From assembly GCA_036365515.1 (NCBI GenBank), contig CM070877.1:55464475-55528474 (forward strand): a stretch of DNA of 64,000 bases, given 5' to 3'. The notes under the pieces are model-generated. The model saw only the letters and a program-made list of their open reading frames with translations. It did not search any database and was not told where the DNA came from. Position 1 is the stretch's first letter, and each line of letters starts with the position of its first letter. This stretch comes from Torymus aiolomorphi. Lineage: Eukaryota; Arthropoda; Insecta; Hymenoptera; Torymidae. This document shows, piece by piece, positions 20,345 to 32,021 of this stretch. Both the position numbers and the translations under genes were made by a program.

Positions 20345-23300
20345 TTTGGTGCTAATTATTTAAATAAACAATTAAGCAGCTTACTTAAAAAGCAAGGATA
20401 TCCGCTGTTTTTCGAATTTTGGAGCTGTAACTCAGTTTCAAATTATGACCGGCTAACAAGTCTGCTGAAAAATGTTCTTCTGATGTAGAAGAACACATCG
20501 GCGTAGCAAAATTTGAGGCACCAATTATTTAAATAAACAATTAAGCATCTTACTTGCCTAAAAAACAAGGATATCCGCTATTTCTCGAATTTTTGAGCTG
20601 TAACTCCGTATGAAATTATGACCGGCTAACAAAACTGCTAGAGAATGTTCTTCTGATGTAGTGGAACACATCCGCGTTGAGGAATTAGCGGCACCAATTA
20701 TTTAAATAAACAATTAAGCCGCTCACTTACATAAAAAGCAGGAATATCCGCGGCTTTTCGAATTTCGGACCTGTAACTCCATTTCAAATTATGACCGGCT
20801 AATGAAACTGCTGGAGAATGTTCTTCTGATGTAGAATAACAGATCGGCGTAGCAAAATTCGCGGCACCAACTATTTCAATAAACAATTAAGCATCTTACT
20901 TGCATAAAAAGCAAGGATATCCGCTGTTTTTCGTATTTTGGAGCTGTAACACCGTTTCAAATTATAACCGGCTAACAAAAGTGCTAGAGAATGTTCTTGT
21001 GATGTAGAAGAACACATTCGCGTTGGAGAATTAGCAGCACCAATTATTTAAATAAACAATGGAGCATTATACTTGCATAAAAAGCAAGGATATTCGCGTC
21101 TTTTCGAGTTTTGGAGCTGTGATTCCGTTTCCAATTATGACAGGATCATGAAACTGTGCGAAAACGTTCTTCTGATGTAGACGAACACCTCCGCGAGGAA
21201 AATTAGCGGCACCAATTATTTAAATAAACAATTAAGCAGCTTACTTACATAAAAAGCAGGGATATCCGCGGCTTTTCGAATTACGGAGCTGTAACCCCGT
21301 TTCAAATTATGACCGGCTAACGAAACTGCGGGAGAATGTTCTTCTGATGTAGAAGAACACATCCGCGTACCAAATTTCCGGCACCAATTATTTAAATAAA
21401 CAATTAAGCATCTGTCTTGCATAAAAAGCAAGGATATCGGCCGCTTTGCCTATTTTGGAACTGTAACTCCATTTCAAATTATGATAGGATAACGAAACTG
21501 AGGCAAAACGTTCTTCTGATCTACATAAACACCTCCGTGTAGAAGAATCAGCCTCACCAATTATTTAAACAAACAATTAAGCCGCTTACTTACACAAAAG
21601 GCAGGAATATCAGCGGCTTTTCGAATTTCGGAGCTGTAACTCCGTTTCAAATTATGATCGGCTAATGAAACTGCTGGAGAATGTTCTTCTGATGTAGAAG
21701 AACACATCCGCGTACCAAATTCCCGGCAACAATTATTTAAATAAACAATTAAGCAGCTCACTTGCATAAAAAGCAATGATATCCGTGGTTTTTCGAATTT
21801 TGGAGCTGTAACTCCGTTTCAAATTATGATGGGCTAACGAAACTGCTGGAGAATATTCTTCTGATGGAGAAGAATACATCCGCGTTGGAGAATTCTTACT
21901 TTCATAAAAAGCAAGGATATCCACGGTTTTTCGAGTTTTGAAACTATAACTCCGTTTCAAATTATGACCGACTAACGAAACTGCGGCAGAATGTTCTTCT
22001 GATGTAGACGAACACATGCGCGTAGGAGAGTTAGCGTCACCAATTATTTAAATAAATAATTAAGCTTCTATCTTGCATAAAAGGCAAGGATATCCGTGGC
22101 TTTGCGAATTTTGGAGCTGTAATTCCGTTTCAAATAATGACAGGATAATGAAACTGCGCAAATACGTTCTTCTGATGTAGACGAACCCCTCCGCGAGGAA
22201 AATTAGCGGCACCAATTATTTAAATAAACAATTAAGCAGCCTACTTACATAAAAAGCAGGGATATCCGCGGCTTTTCTTTAACCGGCTAACGAAACTGCC
22301 GCAGAATGTTCTTCTGATGTAGACGAAAACCTCCGCGAAGAAAATTAGCGGCACCAATTATTTAAATAAACAATTAAGCAGCTTTCTTACATAAAAAGCA
22401 ATGATATCCGCGGGTTTACGAATTTTGGAAATGTAGCTCCATTTCAAATTATGACCAGCTAACGTAACTGCTGGAGAATGTTCTTCTGATGGAGAAGAAC
22501 ACATCGGCGTGGTAAAATTTCCGGCACCAATTATTTAAATAAACAATTAAGCCGCTTACTTGCATAAAAAGCAAGGATATCCGCGGTTTTTCGAATTTTG
22601 GAGCTGTTACTCCGTTTCAATTTATGACGGGCTACCGAAACTGCTGGAGAATATTCTTCTGATGTAGAAGAAAACATCTGCGTTGGAGAATTATTCAGCT
22701 TGCACAAAAGCAAAGATATTTGCAGTTTTTCGAAATTTTATGCAAGTAAGCTGCTTAATTGTTTGTTTAAATAATTGGTGCCGCTCATTCTCCTACGCTG
22801 ATGTGTTCATCTACATTAGAAGAATAATCTTCTGCAGTTTTATTAGCCGGTCATAATTTGAAATGGAGTTGCAGCTCCAAAAAATCGAAAAACCGCGGAT
22901 ATCCCTGCTTTTTATGCAAGTAAGCTGCGTAATTGTTTATTTAAATAATTGGTGCCGCATATTCTTCTACGCGGATGCGTTCGTCTACATCAGAAGAACA
23001 TTCTCCCGCAGTTTCGTTAGCCGGTCATAATTTGAAACAGAGTTACAGCTCCAAAACTCGAAAAACCGTGGATATCCTTGCTTTTTATGCAAGTAAGAAG
23101 CTTAATTGTTTATTTAAATAATTGATGCCGCTAATTCTCCAACGCGGATGTGTTCTTCTACCTCAGAAGAATATTCTCCCGCAGTTTCGTTAGCCGGTCA
23201 TAATTTGAAACGGAGTTACAGCTCCAAAACTCGAAAAACCGTGGATATCCTTGCTTTTTATGCATAATTGGCGCAACCAATTATTTAAATAAACAATTAA

Positions 23301-24762
23301 GCGTCTTACTTGCATAAAAAGCAAGGATATCCGCGGTTTTTCGAATTTTGGAGATGTAACTCCGTTTCAAATTATGACTGGCTAACGAAACTGCTGGAGA
23401 ATATTCTTCTGAGGTAGAAGAACAGATCCGCGTTGGAGAATTAGCGGCATCAATTCTTTAAATAAACAATTAAGCTTCTTACTTGCATAAAAAGCAAGGA
23501 TATCCACGGTTTTTCGAGTTTTGGAGCTGTAACTCCGTTTCAAATTATGACCGGCTAACGAAACTGCGGGAGAATGTTCTTCTGATGTAGAAGAACGCAT
23601 CCGCGTAGTAGAATTTGTGGCACCAATTATTTAAATAAACAATTAAGCAGCTTACTTGCATAAAAAGCAAGGATATTCGTCGTTTTTCGAGTTTGGTGGC
23701 TGAACTCCATTTGAAATTATGACAGGATACAAAACTGCGGGAAAATGTTCTTCTGATGCAGACGAACACATCCGCGTAGGAGTATTAGCCGCACCAATTA
23801 TTTAAATAAACAATTAAGCAGCTTACTTGCATAAAAAGCACGGATATCCGCCGCTTTTCGAATTTTTGGAGCTGTAACTCCGTTTCAAATTATGACCGGC
23901 TAATAAAACTGCAGAAGATTGTTTTTCTAATGTAGACGAACACATCCGCGTAGCAAAATTTGATGCATCAATTTTTTAAATAAACAATTAAGCAGCTTAC
24001 TTGCATAAAAAGCAAGGATATTCGCATTTTTTCGAATTTTGGTGGCTGTACCTTTGTTTCAAATTATAACAGGATAACAAAACTGCAGAAAAATGTTCTT
24101 CTGATGTAGACGAACACATCCACGTAGGAGAATTTTCGGCACCAATTATTTAAATAAACAATTAATCAGCTTGCACAAAAGCAAAGATATTTGCAGTTTT
24201 TCGAAATTTTATGCAAGTAAGCTGCTTAATTGTTTATTTAAATAATTGGTGCCGCTCATTTTCCTACGCTGATGTGTTCATCTACATTAGAAGAACATTC
24301 TTCCGCAGTTTTGTTCGCCGGTCATAATTTGAAACGGAGTTACAGCTCCAAAATTCGAAATCCGCGGATATCCCTGCTTTTTATGCAATTAAGCTGATTA
24401 ATTGTTTATTTAAGTAATTGGTGCCGCTTATTCTCCTCGCGGAGGTGTGCGTCAACATCAGAAGAACATTTTCCCGCAGTTTCGTTAGCTGGTCATAATT
24501 TGAAATGAGATTACAGCTCCGAAATTCGAAAACCAGCGGATATTCCTGCTTTTTATGTTAGTAAGCTGCTTAATTGTTTATTTAAATAATTGGTGCTGCT
24601 AAGTCTCCTACGGGGAGGTGTTCGTCCACATCAGAAAAACATTTTCCCGCAGTTTCATTATCCTGTAATAATTTGAAAGGGAGTTACGGCTGCAAAACTC
24701 GAAAAACCGCGGATATCCTTGCTTTTTATGCAAGTAAGATGCTTAGTTGTTTATTTAAACAA
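20345..24762. repeat. Foldback inner array: ~172-bp units in both orientations
   Basis: The unit contains AATTATTTAAATAAACAATT, GCATAAAAAGCAAGGATATC, GAGCTGTAACTCCGTTTCAA and GTTCTTCTGATGTAGA. Forward units run 20,345-22,715 with period about 172 bp, then reverse to about 23,265, forward to about 24,195, then reverse to 24,762. Reading frames here repeat in every unit and are by-products of the satellite. Confidence 0.85.
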
Positions 24763-26450
24763 TTCCTATAGAATTTATAATCATAGAGTTATAAATTCTA
24801 TAGATTTCAGACAACAACTTTTTATCTAACGGCATACCGCATACGGCATGCAATGTGGATTCACTCTAACAGAGCTGATTTTAACCTATGTAAAAGTCCG
24901 CAAGCAATGTAAACATGCACAGCTGTAATTTCATATAAACACTGTGATATCAGCATCAGCACCTTTTCTATACAAAGTGTTGTTCTTAATTTCCATTGTT
25001 TCCAACGAATTTTGGATTAAACATTTAGTGTATTATAATACGTAAATGTATTTTAAATGAGTTTTTAAAAGTGTTTGAGTAATACGTGGGACAGTTGAAT
25101 TAATGTTTTAGAAATAGCTTTTAGTACTTGAACTTTTATTGGAAACTTTATACTTAAAATAACAGGGATTGATACTAAAGAAAAATTAAGTCTATATTGA
25201 CTATTACAAAAAACATTTAGTGTACAGATTTAAATCAACTTTTAAAGGAAGGAAAGATATGCTATTGTGCAGAAAAATTTTATTTCGCTTCTGCCAGAAA
25301 GCTACTATTATCAGCCATTGCCTGAATCTCACTATGATATAATTGACATTTTATGTTCTGAAGTAAAAACAGTTATGCACTGCAATAAATATGTATCAGT
25401 CGTATTCTCTTTATTAAATAATAATATTATATGTGAAAAAGAAAAATGAAGGACAAGTAAAGAAGTTCACCTTATCAGACATTAACAAAAGATCAATATA
25501 GAAATGTTGCTGCTATAAAAATTTTTTTCAAGCATTTGGCTATGGCGACACTGGCTTCATAACATGCATGAAGGATTTTGGATTTCTCAATACATTCCTT
25601 ATTTACCTCAGGATATGTATAAGAATCTAATATATTTGATAAATATTATTAAAAACATATGGATTTAAAAGCACCAAAGGATCTACATATTAAACCACTT
25701 AACAAACTTGACTGACTGATGTGGATATGACTGTTATGCGTGCTCATAGCTTACAAGTCTGATAGATCGTATACTGAGGTACCAGAATATTTGGTCTAAA
25801 TGTAAAATATTTTGAGCGAAAAACAATATTTTTTGTATTTCAGGGCAGAGATGGAGTTAAGAAATAAAGAAGAAGAAATAAAGAAGTATTCTAGTAATTT
25901 TATCTTTAAAGCTGTTTTCTACATAATGTAAAATTTTGAGCTCTGCCATCGACTCCAGATTCAGGAACTGCATATATTTTAATGGGAGAGGTTCTAAAAT
26001 GTTGGTATTTTATATGCCTATTGACTGAAGAGTTGTATGTATCCAAACTATTTGATTAAATAAGTGTTTACGGTCAAAGATTGCTATAAAATCTGAATTT
26101 CACTTAAATTTAAGATTTTTTAGCAATTTTTGACCGTAAAAAATTATTTAATCAAATAAATTGGATACATACAGCTCTTCAGTCAATAGTCATATAAAAT
26201 ACCAAAATTTTAGGACCACTCCCATTAAAATATATGTAGTTCCTGAATCTGGAGTCGACGGCAGAGCAAAAATTTTTAAATGGCCACATTTTTGGTTAAA
26301 ATCGATCAGAATATTTTTTTTGGGTCTCATTTTATCATAAATTGAATATATTTTTAGGTTATTATATCTAAATATTTCTAATTATGAGAATTAATTTTTT
26401 TCAGGTCATTTTATGAAGAAAATTGTAAAGATGTCTGATCCCCTTTATTG
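24763..26450. other. Foldback central unique region
   Basis: AT-rich sequence that differs from the arrays on both sides. It starts with a perfect hairpin at 24,766-24,803 (15-bp arms CTATAGAATTTATAA, 8-nt loop) at the array junction. A 60-codon frame at 25,267-25,449 has no recognised domain. If the element carries cargo or a decayed transposase it would be here, but I cannot identify one. Confidence 0.5.
25925..26280. repeat. Long imperfect palindrome inside the foldback centre
   Basis: Arms run about 25,930-26,085 and 26,105-26,275, with paired landmarks GACTCCAGATTCAGGAACT and AGTTCCTGAATCTGGAGTC, and TTTACGGTCAAAGATTGCTA facing TAGCAATTTTTGACCGTAAA. It resembles a small foldback insertion, but no target duplication was identified. 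Confidence 0.7.
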
Positions 26451-26650
26451 TTTTTTTAAATATTTGGTGCCGCAAATTCTCCTACAAGGAGGTGTTTGCC
26501 TAGATCAGAAGATCGTTTTCCCGCAGTTTCGTTGTCCTGTCATAATTTGAACCGGAGTTACAGCTCCAAAATTCGCTAAGCTGCGGATATCCTTGCTTTT
26601 TATGCAAGTAAGCTGCTTAATTGTTTATTTAAATAATTAGCACCAAAAAT
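26450..26650. repeat. Foldback inner unit, right side (inverted)
   Basis: One reverse-orientation copy of the 172-bp unit, ending TGTTTATTTAAATAATT and continuing into CACCAAAAATTTTTTGACGC, the inverted counterpart of 20,330-20,360. Confidence 0.75.
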
Positions 26651-26739
26651 TTTTTGACGCTGATTTATATATTTTATCATTGCTACGATGGGTTGTCATC
26701 ACTTATATGTGACTTGCGTGCTTGTAAACAATATTTAAT

Positions 26740-28523
26740 GTGAAATTTTTACATGCCTCATTTTGCCCCACTATTTCAGTGTGGGTCTTGGGGCGTATAG
26801 AATGTGTAGCGGGTAGCTTCAGCTTCATGCCTATGTCCAATTCTGAGCCTCCGAAGGATTTTGGGATTTCTGACACCGACTATAATACAGCAGAAAATTA
26901 TCACCAAAATATGCCGTCGCTCCGAATTCGCTATTGCAAACACTCGCCAAGATAACCGAAACTGGCCTGCTAGCTTAGTATTAATCCGGGCCTACGTACA
27001 GTTCTGAGATCTACGAAGGATTTTGGGATTTTTAACTCGGACCATCTTACAGCAGAAAATTAGCACCAAAATATGCCGCCTCTCCGAATTCGCTAAGGTA
27101 AATACTCGCAAACATACCCGAAAATGGTCTGCTAGCTTAATATTAATCTGGGCCTATGTACAGTTCTGGGACATACGAAGAATTTTGGGACTTTTGGCAA
27201 GGAGCATCTTGCAGTCGAAAGTTAGCACCAAAATATGCTCCCTCTCCGAATTGACTAAGGCAAAAACTCGCCAAGATACCCGACAATGGTCTGCTAGCTT
27301 AATATTAAGCTAGCCGATCGCATGTTTCTCGAAAACGGCTGGAGCAGAAAAATCCGGATGGGCGTAAAAAATTAGCAGAAAATTAGCACTCAAATACTGG
27401 TTAGTTTTCTTTCGCTAGAAACCGATTATGCAGAAAATGATTCTCTCAGCCAAAGGCCTATGTCCAATTCTGGGCCCCCGAAGGATTTTGGGATTTTTGG
27501 CTCCGACCATCTTACAGCAGAAAATTAGCATCAAAAGATGCCGCCTCTCTGAATTCGCTATTGCAAGGTACCCTGGGTCTATGTCCATTTCTGGGACCAA
27601 CGAAGGATTTTGGGACTTTTAGCTCCTAGTATCTTGCAGCAGGAAATTAGCACAAAAATATGAGCCCTCTCCGAATTGGCTAAGGCAAAAACTCGCCAAG
27701 ATACCCGAAAATGGTCTGCTAGCTTAATATCAATCCGGGACTATGTCCAGTTCTGGGACCTATGAAGGATTTTGGGACTTTTGGATCGCAGCATCTTGCA
27801 GTAGGAAATTAGCACCAAAATATGCACCCTCTCCGAATTGGTTAAGGCAAAAACTCACCAAGATACCCGAAAATGGTCTGCTAGCTTAATATCAATCCGG
27901 GACTATGCCCAGTTCTGGGACCTATGAAGGATTTTGGGACTTTTGGCTCCGAGCATCTTGCAGCAGAAAATTAGCACCAAAATATGCCCCCACTCCAAAT
28001 TGGCTAAGGCAAAAACGCGCCAAAATACCTGAAAATGGTCTGCTAGCTTAATATCAATCCGGGTCTATGTCCAGTTCTGGGACCTATGAAGGATTTTGGG
28101 ACTTTTGGCTTTGAGCATCTTGCAGCAGAAAATTAGCACCAAAACATGCTTCCTGTCCGAATTGGCTAAGGCAAAAACTCGCCAAGATACCCGAAAATGG
28201 TCTGCTAGCTTAATATCAATCTGGGTCTATAGCCAGTTCTGGGAGCTACGAAGGATTTTGGAACTTTTGGCTCCGAGCATCTTGCAGCAGGAAATTAGCA
28301 CCAAAATATGCCCCCTCTCCAAATTGGGTAAGGCAAAAACGCGCCAAGATACCCGAAAATGGTCTGCTAGCTTAATATTAAACTAGCAGATCGCATGTTT
28401 CTCGGAAACGGCTGGAGCAGAAAAATCCGGGTGGGCGTAGAAAATTAGCAGAAAATTAGCAGAAAATTATGGCATTGTTTATAAGCCCGGGTCATAAAAG
28501 TGATCTGCTAGCTTAATAGACAT
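26740..28523. repeat. Foldback right outer arm: inverted tandem units
   Basis: Reverse complements of the left-arm units, each ending GGTCTGCTAGCTTAATAT. Unit ends are near 27,140, 27,305, 27,730, 27,890, 28,055, 28,215 and 28,378. The terminal segment 28,380-28,523 matches the left terminus closely. Confidence 0.85.
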
Positions 28524-28532
28524 TTTCCCACA

Positions 28533-28860
28533 TCCTACTTGAGTTTAAAAATTATTTAAATAAACGTTTTGCTTATTTTTTTCATGTCTACATGACTTCC
28601 TTATATGCGTGAATCTCATATCCCCCGCCTACTTGGGTATAAAAATGGTTTAAATAATTATCTTGCTTATTGTTGCATATCTACGTAATTCCTTAATATA
28701 CGTGGGCCACATATCCCCACCCTATTTTGGTTTAAATATTGTTTAAATAATTGTCTTGCTTATTTTTGCAGGGCTACGTAGTTCCCTAATATGCATGGAC
28801 CCCACATCCCCCGCCTACTTGCCTCCCCCCCCACCGCCAGTTATCAGTCGGCCAGCAACT
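28533..28860. repeat. 93-bp satellite, right of foldback element
   Basis: About 3.5 units continuing the array left of 17,488, with TACTTGGGT..AAAAAT and TCTACATGACTTCCTTATA-like landmarks at about 93-bp spacing. 28,860-29,390 beyond it holds nothing I recognise. Confidence 0.8.
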
Positions 28861-29394
28861 TCAAATGTAAAAGGTGGCAACCCTACCTACAGGAGACGAC
28901 CAAGTCTTTTCATATTGTAGTCCGCGCGTCTTTTTCATTGCAATTCATCGGTAAATTGGAGAGATCGCTGATTATAGAGCAAATAGAGGAGTAACTTGGA
29001 AAAAGGGTAAAATAGAGGATAGAAAAAAAGAGGAAATAGAGGAGACAGTTGCATCCCTGTAATAAACGCAGGCCTCTAACAGTTATAATAACAGTTATAC
29101 TATATAGAGTATCATACTCGCAAATCGGCGTACTCGCTCCAAGTTCCGATTCATCTGAATTTGTCATCTGTAACCCTAAGCCTCTACTAGTCATTTAAAT
29201 ATTAGCGAGGGTAAAAATTTCCATTTACTATCATCGATCATCCGCGATACTTCCTCACACCTACATTTTTTCCGAGTAACAATAGTCATACAGAGTCACA
29301 ACCGCACCTAGCCTGACGGGCAGTATTATTTGGTAAACGAAAGCCCAACAATGGATAATAAAATTATGATTTAAAAATATATTAAACAATATAG

Positions 29395-29945
29395 ACTATT
29401 TACGTTTTGAGAAATAGATTTTGCCGTATGAGGTGGCTAGCGAAATTATTGCTCAAAATTGTTATAAATAATCGACTTGTACCATTTTTCATGATTGTAA
29501 ATAATTGTAAATAAATCGTAGGTTACGTTAGCGCTTTGAAAAATTGATTTTGGCATATAGAGAGCTTGCGAAATTATTGCTCAAAATTGTTATAAATAAT
29601 CGACTTGTACCAGTTTTTGTGGTTGTAAATAATTGTAAATTAATCGTAGATTACGTTAGCACTTTGAAAAATTGATTTTGGCATATGGGGGGCTGGCGAA
29701 ATTATTGCTCAAAATTGTTATAAATAATCGACTTTTCCAGTTTTTGTGGTTGTAAATAATTGTAAATAAATCGTAGATTACGTTAGCACTTTGAAAATTT
29801 GATTTTGGCGTATGGGGGGGCTGGCGAAATTATTGCTCAAAATTGTTATAAAAAATCGACTTTTACCAGATTTGTGGTTGTAAATAATTGTAAATAAATC
29901 GTAGATTACGTTACCGTTCTGGAAATTGTGGTTTTTTTATGTGGG
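29395..29945. repeat. ~128-bp satellite, 4-5 units
   Basis: AAATTATTGCTCAAAATTGT recurs near 29,441, 29,571, 29,700 and 29,827, followed each time by ATCGACTT and GTAAATAATTGTAAAT. The array decays into a 14-C run at 29,964-29,977. Confidence 0.85.
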
Positions 29946-30145
29946 GGCTGGCGAAATATTTCTCCCCCCCCCCCCCCTTTTGTTTGTTTATAACTTTGTT
30001 TATACACTTGTAAAAAAATCGATTGTGGTTGTAATTAATTGTAAAAAAAGTGTACAAAATTATCCAATTGCTTAGTTTAGAATTAGTGATTTGGGGGGCG
30101 GGGGAAATGGACGTAAAATCGACCGAGTAGAAGCTGAGATCCAGG

Positions 30146-30147
<2 letters not shown>

Positions 30148-30228
<81 letters not shown>

Positions 30229-30229
30229 A
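30148..30229. repeat. (CA)n-(CG)n-(CA)n tract
   Basis: An uninterrupted alternating purine-pyrimidine run of about 82 bp: CA repeats, about 10 CG steps, then CA repeats. This is a strong Z-DNA-type sequence. Confidence 0.95.
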
Positions 30230-30339
30230 GACATTTTTCAAAAACCATGTATTTTGATTCCTAACACCTCGGAACACAATTATAACATGTTTTTACAACA
30301 ACTCAAAAATTTACTATCACAAAGCTTCCTCTAGGAGGA

Positions 30340-31290
30340 AGCAAAATACATTAGCTATTGCTGTTATTTTGTTATTAACAAAAACGAGTTTTTTTTAATG
30401 CTTATAACTTCAAAAATGAAAGGTCAATTTTTTTGAAAAAATCTTAATAATGCAGAATATAAATAGCTATAATCTGTGAAAAGTTGAATCCATTTTGTCG
30501 ACTAGTTTTTGAGAAAAAAATTAAAAAATGCAAAAAAGCGTTTTGCATGAAGCACGTTGACTTTAGTAAACTTGACATAAACGTTTCGAAATCCCTTGGA
30601 AAGGTAGATTTTAGATAGCTCTCGGCTAAGTTCTTTGGGCTAAATGATTGGTCAATAAATTTCGGAGATATTTGAAGTTAAAATTTTCTTAACCTTCTTT
30701 TCAAATCATAATTTCTCGAGAATGGTTCAATGACTGAGCTTCAAATTTATAGATAATTTTCTGTTTGATATAAGTAATATATAGGCGAATTATCATCAAT
30801 ATCGTTCAATTACATTTTAAGTTATTTGATATTTAATATTTTCGTTTTTTGCAAAGTCATTTTCTTTGTCGCATGATAACTAGAGAAAAAAAAAATATGT
30901 TTAATCATGTTCAATTATTGTAGAGATGTACAGTTTTTATGTTTATCGTATAAGTCCTTTAGGTAAAAGAATTGTCTCATAATTTTTAGATATATTTAAG
31001 GTTAAAATATTTTTTTACGTATTTTTCAAAATCGTAATTTCTCAATGACTACTTAATGTATCAGTCTGAAATTTATTGACTATTTTGTATGCCATATAGG
31101 TAATATCTATGTAAAACTTCATCCAGATTATATGATTAGTTTTTGAGATATTTGATATTTGAAATTTTGGTTTTTCTGGAAATGCTTTCTATGTCGCACA
31201 AAACTAGAGTAAAATTTAATTACTTTGAAATTTTATGGAGATGTGGATTTGATGGAGGTGTAGAGTTTGTATATTATTTATGACATGAAT
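30340..31290. repeat. Dispersed AT-rich repeat, copy 2
   Basis: 30,345-30,600 resembles 2,440-2,700. The rest is made of loosely similar blocks around ATTTTTGAGATATTTGA and AATTTCTCGA, suggesting an old degraded tandem family. No gene is seen. Confidence 0.45.
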
Positions 31291-31292
31291 TG

Positions 31293-31700
31293 TTATGACA
31301 AATCTCTGATTATAGAATCGAATTTCATGAAGTGATCTACCAGTTTGTCATTTTGACTTGATTTCAAGTTAAAAAATTTTCTCCACAGCGAAAGTATTGT
31401 AAACGACCTTGTTCGCACAAAGATATCTCTGAATGTTTCGGACTGTGCCTTGGCTGTCTTACAATCCTTGATTATATCTATATGTTTATCAGAACCTCCC
31501 TGTACAATTACTGCTTTCGCTTTTGCGTCCTTTTTCAAAACTTCTTCCTTAACCTTGGCGTCCGCAGTTGCGGATGGTGCCTCTTTTTCTTTAACATCCT
31601 CGCACTGTTCTTTTGCTCATATAGTTACTATATGAAAACGCCAGTTCTTGGAATTGTTTGCTTGGAGTACCGGCACTACAATATTACATAGTCCGGCCAT
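31293..31700 (-). pseudogene. gag: Copia-A gag (UBN2-type) fragment
   Basis: The ATG at 31,700 follows the LTR/PBS by about 100 bp. The start resembles copia Gag (a LQANNSKNWRFHI motif), with a stretch ending LWRKFFNLKSSQNDKLVDHF and FMKFDSIIRDLS, the UBN2-type capsid signature. An in-frame TGA occurs about 27 codons in, and the frame is cut at 31,293, where AT-rich repeat DNA begins. Capsid function is therefore lost. Confidence 0.75.
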
Positions 31701-31805
31701 TTTTGTGAGCATGAGACAAACCTCACTTCCTCACACTCGAACGTCCCCTTTTTTTGCCCTATATAATCACGATTGCGCAATTACTTGAGATCTGGGCCCA
31801 TAACC

Positions 31806-32021
31806 TGTTAAAGTTTATGGGGTTTGATTGCGAAAAGAAAACACCAGGGTTACAAAGCAAGTTTAGGTTTATTAAAAGTTAAGAACAAACAGCCACACAT
31901 GCTCTTCAGGAAGAGCCGCCCGAGAGACCTCTGACTCGAGAGCCGCTGCTCTGCACACTAGACGCCAGACACAAGCACCATCTCTTAGTATACAATCTTA
32001 CTATATTTTATTCTCTTAACA
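31806..32021 (-). repeat. Copia-A LTR, inverted copy
   Basis: 216 bp, starting TGTTAAGAGAATAAAATATA and ending TTTAACA on the minus strand. It matches the LTR at 38,732-38,947 with about seven differences by eye (about 97%). The low divergence shows recent common origin. Confidence 0.92.

Larger units (their letters stand above)
17497..28523. mobile_element. 11-kb foldback-like element with 9-bp target duplication
   Basis: The ends are inverted repeats: the left begins AYGTCTATTAAGCTAGCAGA and the right is its reverse complement. Similarity continues inward for more than 130 bp (TATGACCCGGGCTTATAAAC and CACGCCCACCCGGATTTTTC on both sides). The direct repeat TTTCCCACA flanks it at 17,488-17,496 and 28,524-28,532, within a satellite that is continuous outside. 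The arms are built of tandem subrepeats. Long, internally repetitive inverted arms and a 9-bp duplication are characteristic of Foldback elements and Mutator-like transposons. No transposase is recognisable, so it is probably non-autonomous. Confidence 0.8.
31293..32021 (-). mobile_element. Copia-A 5' fragment (LTR, PBS, gag), inverted
   Basis: Reading the minus strand from 32,021: a 216-bp LTR, then GGTTATGGGCCCAG directly at its end (a copia-type primer-binding site complementary to an internal part of initiator tRNA-Met), then a gag start. The matching 3' part (33.7-38.9 kb) lies on the plus strand, so the element is split by an inversion or two partial copies face away from each other. 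Confidence 0.85.

Noticed and set aside
20345..24762. CRISPR-like array
   Set aside because: Repeats are 172-bp units of satellite type with no short repeat/unique spacer pattern, in a eukaryotic context without cas genes.
25267..25449. 60-codon ORF in the foldback centre
   Set aside because: No domain or codon evidence; short ORFs are expected by chance.
29911..30277. Cys-Val repeat frames, also at 51,933-52,143
   Set aside because: Translations of (CA)n/(CG)n tracts.
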